A DNA stretch of 64,000 bases, taken from the NCBI GenBank assembly GCA_000181795.3, contig CM012953.1, positions 7,178,034 to 7,242,033 on the forward strand, read 5' to 3'. This stretch comes from Trichinella spiralis. Lineage: Eukaryota > Nematoda > Enoplea > Trichinellida > Trichinellidae. The position numbers and the translations under genes were made by a program. This document shows positions 13,175 to 26,900 of this stretch, in pieces. How positions within the stretch are numbered: position 1 is the first letter of the stretch; the number at the start of each line of letters is the position of its first letter. Below the pieces are notes generated by a model. It was not told the origin of the DNA and searched no databases. It saw only the letters and a program-made list of their open reading frames with translations.

Positions 13175-14711
13175 ATGCGCCGTGGGCTGCACAGGCTTTT
13201 TCTGCTGATTGCCCTGCCCGTCGGCTTGTTGTGCTTTCTCGCATACCAGCTGCTTCTGGACAGTGGTGGAAGCTGTAGGCAGTCGGTGGTTCCGTCGACC
13301 CTGAAAATTGCTGACAGCTTCTCCAGTTCAACAAGCCAAATTGAACGGAGCAGCACGTTCGGCAACTTCTCCTACGACAACACTCTGCCTTTGATATTCA
13401 TAGGCGGATTTCCCAGGAGCGGTACCACGCTGATCCGTGCCATGCTAGACGCACATCCGGATATTAGGTAATTGTCGTTTTGTTTTTTTTGAAAAACAAA
13501 TATTATCAAAGCAGATTAGAAAATTATTTCTATGAAGTGAATGAAATATTTTCCACTTTTCAAAACGCGATGACATTGGCCGATTTGAAGTGGAACGAAT
13601 GAAAATTTTTTGAATCAGTTTTAATAAAAATTGCCATTTATTTTCAGTGATATCAATTTTGTCGTTTTTGATCTTGATGTTGATTAATTGAAAATTATCC
13701 CAAACGTGATGCCCATTTTTGACGCAGGTGCGGCGAAGAGACCAGACTGTTGCCTCGGATATTGGGCATGCGGGCTCATTGGAAAAATGAAAAAGTCGAA
13801 TGGCGCCGTCTGATAGAAGCCGGTGTCGATGACGAAGTGATCGACGCGGCCGTGTCCGCTTTCATCATGGAGGTGATAGTGAGGCACGGACCGCTGGCGC
13901 CACGCCTCTGCGACAAGGATCCTTTCCTGATGAAATTTGCCGTCTACTTGAGCGAACTGTTTCCCAATGCGAAATTTGTGTTCATGATCCGAGACGGTCG
14001 AGCGGCCGTGCATTCCATGATCACCAGACGAGTGACCATCGGCGGCTTCGACCTCACTGACATCAGACAGTGTTTGTCCAAGTGGAGCCTTTCGGTGGCC
14101 CAGATGTACAACGAGTGTTACAACATCGGAGCCCGGCGTTGCTTTCCCATGTATTACGAACAATTGGTGTTGAATCCGGAGAAGTGGTTGCGCGAATTGT
14201 TGGCTTTTTTGGAAGTGCCCTGGAGTGATCATGTGCTCAATCATGAAAAATATATTGGACGAGAAATTTCTTTGTCAAAGTAAATTTCATATTCTTTTTC
14301 CCCTCACCAATGTTTTACTGCTGCTGCTGCTGCTGCTGCTGTTGGTGCTTTTTCTTATAATTTCACTTTTCAAGATCCGAAAGGAGTACTGATCAAGTGA
14401 TGAAACCTGTGTATACAAGTTCGTTGGATTCTTGGGTTGGCAAATTTCCGGAAGATATTTTGAAAGACATGCCAAAGATTGCTCCGATGCTTGACTTTTT
14501 GGGTTCCATTTTTCCTTTTACAATCTTCTCAAGTTGACAAAATTGTGCAACTCTCCTTTTAGGCTACGACCCCAAAGTGTACAAACCTGATTACGGTAAA
14601 GCGGGTGAATTTATTACACGCAAGTTGAACCTTTTCAACGGCACCGAGTCGTTCAAACAATGGTTGAAGAAACTCATTGACGGCATGAGGCCGGCAGCGG
14701 TGAAATCTTGA
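13175..14711 (+). CDS. TPST: Protein-tyrosine sulfotransferase
   Basis: Golgi type II membrane enzyme that transfers sulfate from PAPS to tyrosines of secreted and membrane proteins. Exons 13175-13467, 13728-14279, 14385-14512 and 14563-14711 give 373 residues, close to human TPST1/2 (about 370-377). The start ATG gives a short basic N-terminus followed by one hydrophobic anchor (about residues 8-28). The 5'-phosphosulfate loop GGFPRSGTT is at 77-85; CGEETR follows at 99-104 and contains the catalytic glutamate of the family. [14 protein letters not shown] forms the 3'-phosphate site, and [12 protein letters not shown] and MLDFLGYDP are conserved TPST blocks near the C-terminus. All key residues are present, so it should be active. 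The third intron (14513-14562) has a weak GTTCC donor. Likely clients here include the acidic extracellular regions of surface proteins, but that is only inference. Confidence 0.95.
14318..14341 (+). repeat. (CTG)8 microsatellite in TPST intron
   Basis: Eight CTG units in the second intron of TPST, a candidate length-polymorphic locus. Confidence 0.85.
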
Positions 14712-15556
14712 CCACGCAATCTTCTGTTTGCATCGACATTTTCGTTCACACTATTTTTTTACCCTTTTTGAAACATGCAATCCTGTTATTTTGCTAATGA
14801 AAGAAAAAGTTATTAAAAAGTTTAATTTTTATCACAAAAGAAACTTTTCAAATTTAATGTTAAAATTTTTGTAAATTATTAAGAAAATAAGAAAAAACCT
14901 AGCGATGAATAGAAATGACCGCTTGCGTGTTTAATTTCAAAAGCAGGCCAATTGGAAATTTTCAAACAACTGATTGAAAATAATGCCTGCTTTTTTGTAT
15001 TACTGTATCAATTGAAAAATTATCAATAGCATTCAGTCTACTATGCGGGGTGCATTTTTATAAAATTAGATGCCACTGTTGTCGGTTATCGATTTGTGTT
15101 GATCCTTTACCAATATTTTATATATTTGATAAAAGGTGTTTTTGTGAAATTTTATACTCTTAACGAAAAATAAAATTTTTATCATTAAATATTCTGATTT
15201 TATTAAAATTTCTTATTGTTAATATTAAATTATTATTTTAAAATTAACAAGTAATTATTATAAAGTTAAGTTACAAAAAATTATTAATTTTTTTGTCTGT
15301 CTTTTCAGTTGATTTAGAATTGTTTGATTGTATTCGCAGTGTTTGAAATTGAAATGTTTAAACGTCAGTTGATGAACAGTGCTTAAAAATTGAAAAATAC
15401 ATTTTAAAGAATTCATTTATATAGAACAGCAGAACAATAGCGGGAAGAATTACTTTCTTTACTTGCCTGAAAATCAAATATACATACAATACTTTTTTTG
15501 TTCAGTACTTTTGTGTGTGATTGTTACGAAAGTTATCAGTTGGTGAAGTAAGGATT
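14712..15556. other. TPST 3' region and LSM12 leader
   Basis: AT-rich gap between two genes on the same strand. An AATAAA-like motif lies near 15167; I see no open frame of interest. Confidence 0.6.
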
Positions 15557-16712
15557 ATGTCATCGATGGATAATTTGAAAAACTCTCATATTGTTGGTGG
15601 AGAGATCAAATGCGAGACTTCTCTAGGTCACACCATGGAAGGTGAGGTCGCGGCTTTTGACAGACAACTGAACTACGTTGCTCTCAGTAAGGGTCAGCTG
15701 TTGCATACATATTCACCGTTATAAATAATTCTTTTTGTTATTCTAGAGACCAACATGGTCAGCGGCAAGTGTTGCATTCAGCTGGTCAATTTGGACAACG
15801 TGAAGAATGTGAAAGTTTTGAAAGAAGGAACTATGGAATGTGATATGGCAAATCTCCCAACTTTAAACTTTTTGAAGGTTTATTTCTTCGTAGATTGGTT
15901 TATTTGAATAATTTGGTGGAGAATTTTTTCAATATTGTTATCGTGCATGTTAGTGCATTTTATCAAGCACAAATCTTTCGTAATTGTTAATTTAATCGTG
16001 AAAATTTTTTTCAAAAGTAATTATATAATTCTTCAATTTATGCTTAAATTGCATGCTTCTTCAGATTGAAAAAAGGAAGCAGGAAGAAAAGGAGCGCAAA
16101 AGTCGCTCTATTTGTCCTCCATCGACTTCGATGGATGGTCGTCGACTTTTTATCAGCATCAGGAAAACGTAAACGTTGTTTCATTGAAGTTTACTTTTAA
16201 TTTGAATTTTGTTTGTTTCAGAATTGACGACATCTGCTGGGAAGATGACTGCATATTGATTTTCCAACATGTTATCATAACTCCCCCATATTCGGTTGAA
16301 AACATCCAGTTAAAGAAAAACGATAGCGGTACTAAAGCCCAATCGGCTTTGCAACATGTGAAAAAAATTGTAAGCAAACCTTTGGTTTTTTTTTATATTT
16401 TTAAGAAAAGTATGTTTTCACATTTTTTGATGTTATACCCAGGAAACAGGTTTGAATAAATAAATAAATAAATATATATATATATATATAGCATTGCAAA
16501 CGGGAATGCGAAATGCTTATCATTTTTCAGAATTTATTGTTTGTTGTGTGTGAATTCATTTTTGCATTATTTCTCTATTCTGAAACGTATAATGGTTGTT
16601 TTAATATTTTTCATTTCAGGTAGATAAATTTTGGCGTACCAAAGAAGCTACTACTTATGATCTCACCAAGAAAGTTTCCACACTTGGCATGCAAGACACG
16701 GCATCAAAATGA
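15557..16712 (+). CDS. LSM12: LSM12-family RNA-associated protein
   Basis: LSM12 is a cytoplasmic protein with an N-terminal Lsm fold and a C-terminal anticodon-binding-like domain. It works with ATXN2-type complexes in translation control and, in mammals, binds NAADP. Exons 15557-15686, 15747-15877, 16065-16168, 16222-16369 and 16620-16712 give 201 residues, near the 195 of human. The Lsm core shows VGGEIKCET followed by GEVAAFD (human QVSCRTC and GEVVAFD). The second domain has VIITPPYSVENI and ALQHVKKIVDKFW, matching human VVITPPYQVENC and ALSHVRKIVEKHF. I chose the ATG at 15557 (MSSMDNLK); the frame is open a little further upstream but only with a TTG. AATAAA lies at 16813, about 100 nt after the stop. 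A TA microsatellite lies in the fourth intron. Confidence 0.94.
16461..16491 (+). repeat. TAAA/TA microsatellite in LSM12 intron
   Basis: A few TAAA units run into about ten TA units inside the last LSM12 intron. Confidence 0.8.
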
Positions 16713-16812
16713 GTTTGAAGAATTTACACATTGACGTTTATCAGTATTATTGGAGCAGTAATTTGAAAAAAAAGACGTTTTCCTTCGTCAACTAAATGGC
16801 GTGCTAAATTGA

Positions 16813-16818
16813 AATAAA
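16813..16818 (+). promoter_or_regulatory. Likely poly(A) signal of LSM12
   Basis: AATAAA about 100 nt downstream of the LSM12 stop codon. Confidence 0.55.
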
Positions 16819-17953
16819 ACAGTTTGATTTAGTATTGATTTTTTCTCCAAAAGTCTTCAGAATTTAGTTATTAAATAAATGAGCACTCAGGAGGGGATCA
16901 TTGGTTGAGCATCTTTCAAATATCCGTTATTATTTATCAAGTAATGCACTGCTCCAAATGGAATAATGACAAATGGCACAGAAAGTGAAAATTAGTGACA
17001 TTTAGGTGACTGTTTTAAAATCAAGTGGAATATTTTTTATGATTTGACATTAATTCTTTTAGTACAAGTAAAACGTAAAATATGTTCACATTAAGCAGTA
17101 TAAATATTCTTAGAAATTGATTTTTCTTAAAAGAACAGGCAGTATTTTAAAAAAATAAACAAGGCGGAATCTTCTCTTCCGTTAATCGTCAGTACAAAAT
17201 TATAAAAACAAGTACAGTATAAGAAAAGTAGGTATATTATATGAATCATCAATAAAGTAATTAACAATTTTAAGTTATTTCACCATAAAATGTTTATTAT
17301 ATCCGTGTGCATTATTATATAAATTTGGATTTACACTGCACATTTAATTTTAGGTGAATTTTTATTTCATTAATTTTGAAATAGTTTTTTCCTCACCACT
17401 TTGATTGATTGACGACAATTTTTGAAACGAATAATTAATTGACATTGTTTTTCTTTTTTAGATTCTCTATTAATAATCATTTTTGCTTCTTTCGGTGAGA
17501 ATAAGTGAAACGAACTTTATTTAACTTTGCAGTCCAGATGTTAATGTCAAATTCAAGTAACATCACTGAAAATTGATAAATAAATACAAATGTTTCGATA
17601 TGCTTTGACTTTTTTTATTTGCATAATAAGCTAATTATAAAATTGACGAAGAAAAAGATCGCCGTTGATATTGATAAACAAACAGACAAATGGATGATAC
17701 TCACATACTTTACATACATATAGGAATAATATAATATGTACATTTGGAAACAGTAAGTGAAATAAATGAATGCGCACCACTGAGGTAGTTGTTGTATGAA
17801 AAACTAACTGCTCACCACAGTCAGTAGTCGTTTCAATAAAACAAAAACAACAATAAATAACAACAGTAAAACAACAACATTATGAACAGTAACAACTGAT
17901 TAATAATAATAATATAAAAGAATTAATTATCAGTAAACTGAAATGATAAAACA
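16819..17953. other. Convergent intergenic spacer LSM12 / FAT
   Basis: AT-rich sequence between the 3' ends of two facing genes. TTTATT near 17614 may be the poly(A) signal of the cadherin gene read on the minus strand. No gene is seen. Confidence 0.55.
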
Positions 17954-20900
17954 CTAGCTTGTAGTTGTGCTATCGCATTTTTTCATTGAACCTTGCGAAC
18001 TACTAGCAGGTGGTGGTGAATCAGATGCATCTTCTTCTTCTTCATGTTCTTTTTCAGCGTTTGTCATTACAACATTGTCCTCTTCTTCGTCTTCAAGTTC
18101 ACAAACTTGTGACACATCCGACTGAGATCTGTTGTTTACACTTTTTGGTACTAAATTGAAAAAAAATAAAATCAAATACAATAATTTTCATAATTTTCGA
18201 ATAAAATTTAATTTTGCTCACATCTTTTGTCAACATGCTTGTTGCCTTTGAAATAGGATGACATTGAAGAATTGAATTTGTTTGCAGAACTGTTCAGGTG
18301 AACAAGCGGAATCGATTCGACAGATTCACATTCCGAATCCCTGGACAACAACGGCAAATCACTGTAATCGTGTACTGTAGTGTTGAAATTGGTGTTCGTG
18401 GTCATGGTCGTGGTCGTGGTCGTGGTGGTGGTAGACCGTGGCTGCGGAGAGTCGATAAGACGACGACGTTCCGAACCGCTGCTGGGCGGGGTGAACATGG
18501 GCAAATAGCGGCGTATGCACGATTGGGGAGGTTCTTTTTTCAACTGATCCACCTTGTTGATCTCGTCATTCAGAAGACCAATAGCACGAATTTGTTCTCT
18601 TGAAATTTGAAAATAAAATATGATTAATAATAATATATGAAAAATAAACACAAATGGACAGTTTTTTTTCGCAATCCATACCGAATTTCATTGCCCAAAC
18701 CAATGCCAACACGTTCGGTTTCATTATTGTCATCATCCGATCCCGAATGAAAAGCATATTCGTAATCAGTGTCTTCCTCTAGACGACAAATGCCTCTTGG
18801 CAATGTGTTCGCCTCGTCATCGTCGTCATCCGTGTTCATGTCAGTAATGTGACCCAACGATGGATAGCCGGTATTTCCAATGGTGTTTGTCCAATCCGAA
18901 TAATCCCAATGAAACGCTTAAAAACCAACAAATAATACATACACATATATATATATGCATACTGACAACGACAAAAATGAGAACAGAGCAAAGAATCACT
19001 TACAATTGCCGCTTGCATTGGACGACTTGTTCGACTTGTGAACTTTCGCAGTTGGTCGTGCAGCTGAAGCTGTATTGGAATGGACATCAACATTGATATC
19101 ATTTTCGTCTGTTTCACTTTCATCTTTAAAAATGAAGCGAATAAAATATGCATAATAAGAACAACAAACAATCCCAGCACAAGCGAACCTGTAGTAATGC
19201 CGGCCAACCGTTTCAGTTTGTCCAAAGAATCATTGTCGATGTTGTCGAGTGCAGTTTTCCAGTCATCGTCGGCAGTGTTGAAGCTTCTGGCACCCTTGGC
19301 TTCACCCATCATCCCTTTGTTGATCGCCTGATCGCCCAACAATTCCAACTCTTCAGCAGCTGAACCATAACTAGCGGCTGCTTGTTCGTGAATCAGCAGT
19401 CGCACCGCCGACGGACTGTCGCCGGCTGGTCGTTCCATGAACGACAATGGTCGAACTTGGACAGTCGGAATGCCCGTGGATAGAGCGGATTCGAAATTGC
19501 TCAGCTTGCTGCCACGATGCGGTTGGAAGCTACGCGGGAACCGGGGTGGAATTGGGGGCGGGGGTTGGGGCGGTGGCTCGTCTCTACCGTGGACTGCTGC
19601 GGCAGCAGTGGCATGGGCGGACCGTCGTCGAGGATGCAGAGGTTGGCGCTGGTCGAGCAGAATTTCCTCGTGACGGGTTCGTTTCACTCGCACCTTGCGG
19701 TAGTGCAGGCGGCGACGTCGGCGACGGCACAGCACGACGACGGTCGAAGCGACCAACGCCAGCAAGACGAGCAAAATCACAATGCCGACAAATTCCATCA
19801 AACTGACACCACCGATCAGGTTCGGTGCGTGGAGCAGCGAATCCGAAGGAAGTGAACAAGTTGGGCCAGTCCAACCGGCAGTACAATTGCAAATGAACCT
19901 GCTTTCATCCCCACTGTTCAGATGGATGTGATCGTTCAACAAGCACTGACCACCGTTGGCGCACGGTGATGATGCGCAAATATCCTCTTCAACTTCTGCG
20001 GATGTTTTCCTTTCTGAACATGTTCTACCTGAAATTTACATATTGAATCAATTTTCACATAATCTCTCCCATATGCGCACAGATGGAATAAACACAACAA
20101 CAAATAATACCGATAAACAATTTGGAACATCGACATTGGAAATCGTTGAACAAATTGATGCACGTTGCACCGTTCTGACAGGGCGACGATAAGCAAGGAG
20201 TGCGATCGATTTCGCAATAAGTGCCGAAATAACGAGCCGGACAAAGGCAAGTGAACCCAAACGAACCTCGACCAACGCAGCTGCCTCCGTTCAGGCAAGG
20301 TTGGATTGAACAAGCCCCGTGAACTTTGCCTTCTTCTACTTCTTGTCTATTATTCATCAAATGAGGAGGGGGATATTGTCGATCGCTTCCATCTTCATCT
20401 TGATCATCATCATCATCATCAATATCACCGTTGATACAAGCGCCCAACTGGATGTTGCCAAACAGTTCAACGCCGGCGTTGTTGGAGACCTGCTTGACTT
20501 CGCCGTTGATCTCCAGGCCGCGGATACAGCCCAGAAAAGCGTTTTTCACCGACGACCGATTGCCGGCGTCGGTCACTTCAGCACCGACGTACAAATGACT
20601 GCCACGGTTGAAAAAGTTCAACACTGAACTCGAACCGGACAATTGGAGACGATTTTGCTTTTCGTCAACGGTTAACGAGACTTGTCTGTCTCGTTTCACC
20701 AAGCGCACCACGTGCCAGTGGTCATCTGACAAAACAACACTGTTGCGTACAATTGCCTGACCAGAACCGAAATCAAATCTGTACTGTAGAAAGCCGTTCT
20801 TGATCTGAAAATTGAACCAAGCAAAAAATTGAAATATAATGAAAACAAACAAACGAACGAAGCGTTTCCAAATCCTCCATACCTCAAGCTGGTGAAAATC

Positions 20901-23900
20901 ATTTCGACCTTTCGAAAATAACAATACAGCAAATCGAATCGATGTTTTCACTTCCATTCGCACATCCATATAATAATCGAATGATGAATCCATTGCAAAC
21001 CAAACAAAACCATTTCCACCGAATGAAAACAGTAGCTTACCTAAACCAATAACAGTTGATATAATCTCTTAATAAATATCTACAGTAATAATAATACTCA
21101 CCAGTACATGTAGGGGATCGGCAATTGGATGGATGACAGTTTGAAAGATCATCGTTGTCAAAAGGACACGCACAATGATACCCAGTTACAGTATCGTCCG
21201 CAATGCATACCATACCAGCTTGACATGGATTGCTCGCACATTTGTCGATCTTTTGATTGCAATAAGTTCCTTTTGAATTGAAAGAATTTCGATTGATGAT
21301 GATGATTATTATTCAAAACAAAAATCATCAAATACATACCACCAAATCCAGCGGGGCACAGACATTCGGCTGTTTGTCGATGCATCGGTGATACAAAACT
21401 GAAATCGTCAGTCAGTAAAGTCACTGGACCAGCATCGTCGATCAAAAGTACATCTCGACATCTGGCTCCATTTTGACAATCAACTCGACCACAAGCCGCC
21501 CGCACAACCTTCACTCGACCCATGCCGGATACTGACGCCATTTCGCCGGCTTTCCGAACCAAACGATCGCTGACCAACGACGCCTTGTAAAATTCTTGCT
21601 TCGACTTCTGCACCGCCACCAACAAATCGAACATCTGACCACCGCGTACGCTGAGCACGACGTTGTTCTGCTGTCCGATGTCGTCACCGACGGACGGTTG
21701 TACACTGAATATGTGCACGTATTTGACACGCACACCGACGAGTCTAAAAAGTAAAAAGACAAACAAACAAACAAACAAATATATCCATGCGTGTAAAGTG
21801 AAAAAAAAAGAAATCTGTTTCTTACTTGGCCAAAAATCGAGAAAGTCGCTTCAGTGACTGTTGCAAAAAGCGTTGCCCATCTTTGGCAATCACCACCTGC
21901 AAAGTCACCGCAGAATTGAGCATCTCACGCGAGATGTGGTGCACGTCGATTGTCACTTTGGCAAATGTCGAATATTTCCCATCGTTAATGGAAACGTTCA
22001 ACAAGTACAAGCCGGCAGAAACGAGATCCGCCGACGCCAGCAGACGTCCGTCGTCCGAATCGACGTTGAACGTGTCGTCGCCTCGGTGTTGGACGAGTGC
22101 AAATGTCAACTTGTCCAATGGATCTTGGTCAGTTGGACGCAGTTGACCAATGATTCCGCCGGCAAATTCACCCACGTGGGTCCAAATTTCGCAGTGGAAA
22201 TCTTCGACCGTTGGTCGATGCTTGCTCTCGTCGACTAGACGAATGTCGAACTTGCAAATGGTCGACAGTATCGGTTCACCATTATCGCTAATTTTGACCT
22301 TGCGAAAAGTGGAAAATTTATCGAATATTTTTATTATTCAACGACAAAAATTATCGTTAGTTTTTCTTACTTGAATAGCATAGTGATCGTGGTTTAAAGT
22401 CGGCGCCACCAACTGCAAAATACCTCGGTCAGGATCAATTCGAAACAACGACGACGACGAAATATTGTCGTTGTCGTCCTGGTCGAGAAGTTGAAAGTGA
22501 AATTTCGACTGTTGGTCCGACTGGTCAAAATCGTCCACAGTCAACGTGTGCAAAATCATACCGCTGACCAGTGGTCGTTTGACGTGGACTGTGGTCGTGT
22601 TGCAGTCGACCACAGTCGGCGGGTGTTCGTTCACGTCGACCAGGTCGACAGTGACCGTAGTCAGAGCGCTACGACTCGGTTTACCGAAGTCGTAAGCTTC
22701 GACTTGAAATTGCCAACGAGCCGTGCGTTCCCGATCGGTGGAACCGTTGACCAAAATCCAACCGTCATCCATCACTGCGAAAGGCGGCAACGGTTGATTC
22801 GATGCGTCGTTGTCGTCTCGCGATCCGAACAGCCTGTAAGCTACGAGACCGTTGTCGCCACGGTCAAGATCCGTAGCTGACACTTGGAGAACTCGTTCAC
22901 CGATTGCCATGTTTTCCCTAATTGCAACGTTGTACTCTTGACGGTCGAATTGTGGTCTGTGATCGTTCACTTCGACCAAATCAACGATCAACAAACTGCT
23001 GTTCGACAACGGCGGTGATCCTCGATCACGAGCCACAACCGTCAATTGTATTTGCCTTTGGCCGGCAGACAGGCAAGCGACGATCGAATCGTTCACCGTC
23101 ACCACGCCAGTTTGAGAATCAATCGCGAAAGGTATTTTCGACTGTGCCAGTAGTGGTGATGGTCTTCTTCCGTCGTTGTTCGACAACAACTGGTAGACAA
23201 TTTCACCGTTCAAGCCCACATCTCGACTGAACGCTTTCACCGTAACTACCCGATCGCCGAGTCGAGCATTTTCTGCAATTTCCGCCTTGTAGACGAGTTC
23301 CGTAAATTCGGGCGCGTTGTCGTTGATATCCAACACGGTCAGTAAAACTGAACACTGAGCACTGAGTGACTTGGCCCCAGTCTCTTGAGCGCAATCTTCG
23401 GCTAGTACAACAATGCTGTATTCGTGTTGCTGTTCTCGGTCGAGCGGTTCGGTGACTGACAATACACCACTGTTCTCGTCGATACTGAACAAACCGTCCC
23501 AGTCGGACTGTAGCCTGTAACGTACTCGTCCAGCCGGACCGAAGTCTCTGTCCACCGCGTGCACTTGAACCACAAATGCCGGATAAGTGACGTTCTCGTG
23601 TTCCTGGACAGACGTCTCGTAGACTGGTCGCTTGAACAGGGGTTCGTTGTCGTTGACGTCGATCACGTTTACCACAAACATCCTTTCGCACAACGGGCAC
23701 AAATCTTCATCACTGCGCAAGTAGAACAAATGTCGTCGATTGACAAAAAGTTCTCGATCAATCGGTTCTGCAATAACGATCGCGTTCGAATCGACCGCAA
23801 AATGTTTCGTCCCTTGTAAACGCATCCAACTACCACCACTATTAGTAGTAGTAGTAGTAGTAGCAGTCGAGGTACAATTGTCAGGTAGATTGTAAATCAC

Positions 23901-26900
23901 ACTCCCAACTGGCATGTTCTCTTCAACTGCGAGCTCGATCACGTCATCATCACTACCACAGTGACAACATCGTTTTCGGTTTTTGTCATTTTGTTCAAAA
24001 TTTACATAGACCTGGGTTTGATCGCTGTATTTACCATCGGTCACTTCTACAGTCAATTTGAAAACCTGCCGCTCAGTGTCAGTGTTGTCGCTGAATACAA
24101 ATTTCCACTGGAACCCATCACTCAGATACAGTGAACCGTTGACCATTTTGAAAAGTAGCCATGCATCGGCGTGGTCGGCGTCGACAATGTAATAACGAAG
24201 CAACTTATTGAACGGCTCCGCGTCGAGATCCACCGCGTCCACTGTGCCAATCAGAGTTCCTCCAACAACCGCGTCAGCGTACGTTAGATTGAACCAATGT
24301 TGCTGTCGGTCGAATCTGGGCATTTGATCGTTGACGTCAAGCAGTCGAATTTCGACCGTCAACGTGCTGTTCAACGACGGTCGACCACCGTCGGCGGCCA
24401 AAATCACGAGTCGGTGTGTTGCGTGGGTCTCACGGTCCAGCGGACCGGTGGTAGTCAACAGTCCAGAATAGGAGTCAATGTGGAACAGTTGAAGCGACTG
24501 CGCTTCAGAGTCGGCTTGTTGGAAAAGCGAATAATGGACTCGTCCGTTGGCAGCCGTGTCCGGATCGTCAGCTTGCAAGTTAAGCAGAGCGGAGCCTGGC
24601 GCCAGGTCCTCGGGCACAGACAACTGGACTGAGTTTGCCTCAAATATCGGCGCATTGTCGTTGACATCGTCCACAATAACGTTAACCAACGTCATTGAAA
24701 TCCAGGCGCTGTGATCAGTCTGCAGCTCGTCGACCAAGGCGACGTAGAAAGAAAACTCGGCCCGCGTCTCGCGGTCCAAAGACTGCGCTACGTAGACAGT
24801 GCCATTGGGCTCGACGCCGATCCATCCAGCAACGGTCTCGTCGGTCGGTGGAACCATTCGCGCCACAGCGCCGGCGTAGGCGCGAAAACGGACCCGACCG
24901 AAACGAGTTCCAACCGGCGCATCTTCTGCCACGTGCAACGAGATCGACTCGGCCCTGGGCTCACGGCTCAACGATGGCAACAATTCTGACCAGATGACCA
25001 CTTGGACGAACGTTTCGTCTTCCAAACTGCCACCGTCGGTAGCTTTGACGGTAAGACGCAAATTTTTCCCACTCAACGCAGTCAACGGTCTGCGAACGCT
25101 AAGAACACCAGACCTGGGATCGAGTCGGAAATAACTGGCCGCAAGGTCACGAGGCTGACGACCTCTGTTCACCAAACTGTACCGTATCCGAGCTGTGTCC
25201 AGCTGGTCACGATCTCGTGCAAACAGTCGAAGCAACGGTGTACCAACCGTTTCGGACGCGGACACCAGGATCGAAAATTTCGAAGCGACAAACCTCGGCG
25301 CGTGGTCGTTTCGATCTACAATATCCACTTGCACGTGCAAAACGGACACAATTCCCCAACTGTCCAGTCGAGCACCGATTACCAGCTGGTGCCTAGAACG
25401 CTGCTCGTAGTCGAGTTGATCAGCAATGATCAAGTGACCAGTGTCCGGATTGACCATAAATTTGCCCGAACCCAAACCCAAAAGCATCACGTAGTGGACA
25501 TGATTATGACCTGTGGTGGAAGAATCAGCGATGGCAACAGACGTCACGGTAGAACCGATCGGTTCGCTTTCAGAAACAGATATAGAAATGAAGCGTCGTC
25601 TAAATCTAGGCAAACATCTTACTACACTGGATGAAACCGAAGAGCATTTGATCTGACGAACAACGAACTCAGTTCTAGAGCTGAATAGACCGTCGTTGAC
25701 GAAAGCTTGCAAACGATATTCTGGCAACCAATTACCAACTTGAAACTGTTGATCCATTGCAGGACCGACCCTGAGTATACCCTGTTCGTGAGCGTTCAAA
25801 GTGAACAACAATTGTTCCAACTGGCCGGCGGCGTACAATATTCCGTATCGTAGTTTGCCTCGACTTACGGAATCCAGATCCGTAGCCGACAGTTGACCAA
25901 TCACTTGACCGACGGAAAAATTGTCCTCATAAATAGTAAAAGTGTTTTCCGGTGCAAACACTGGTGCGTTGTCGTTCACATCCAACACACTGACTAACAC
26001 TCGAACCGTGGACGCTTTGCTCAACGTACCAGAATCACGACATTCCACTTCCAGCAGGTAACTGGAACAACGTTCGAAATCCAACGTATCGGTCAGTTGT
26101 ATCAAACCCGTACTGGAGTGTATTTTAAATTTCGATTTTTCCTTCTCCTCTTCCTGACGTTGAGAATTATCAACACCCAATGATTGAACAGTGATCAATC
26201 GAAATGTCAAAAGAGCATTGTCACCTTGATCAAGATCCGTTGCATGCAACTGTACAACTGGGCAACCAATTGGAGAATCTTCAGGTAACGATGCTGAATA
26301 CGTGGACTGGTTGAACTGTGGCCAGTTGTCGTTGATATCCAAAACTACAACGGTAACTGAAGCAAATTCAGTGACGTTGCGTTCATGGTCAACAGCCTTC
26401 AGTCGAATGGTGTATTGGTCGATTTGTTCACGATCCAACGGCTTCTGCAAACTCAGCTCACCGGTGACAAAATCCAAAGCGAACTGCTGATTCGGATCGT
26501 CTTCTCGTTGATTCAGCATTGTGTAACCTACAACGCCGGCTCTGGGCGTTGGATGATCGGCCACTACAACCAACGCTTGGTTGAAAAAATTCTCCTCACC
26601 TTCGAAAATGGACAAACGGAAAGAACTGTTCGAAAACAACCCCAATTCCATATCCGAACTAGCAATAACGATGATCAAGTCCGCCACTGTCGACAGCGAC
26701 GGCTGACCGGCATCGGTGGCTGTAATTCGAAATTTCAAACGCCGGCCAACGTCCGCCGACGTGAACTGCCGTTGCAACAGCAAATCTCCAGTGCTCGAAT
26801 TCAACGAAAACGGTGGATCGAACGTCAGACAAGAATAATTCACTCGACCATTGGGACCAATGTCCAAATCTACCGCGCGTACTGTACCAATCAGTTGACC

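Noticed and set aside
13684-14244. 186-residue minus-strand frame
   Set aside because: Antisense shadow of TPST exon 2.
15521-15556. Longer LSM12 N-terminus
   Set aside because: It would need a TTG start; the ATG at 15557 gives a normal-length protein.
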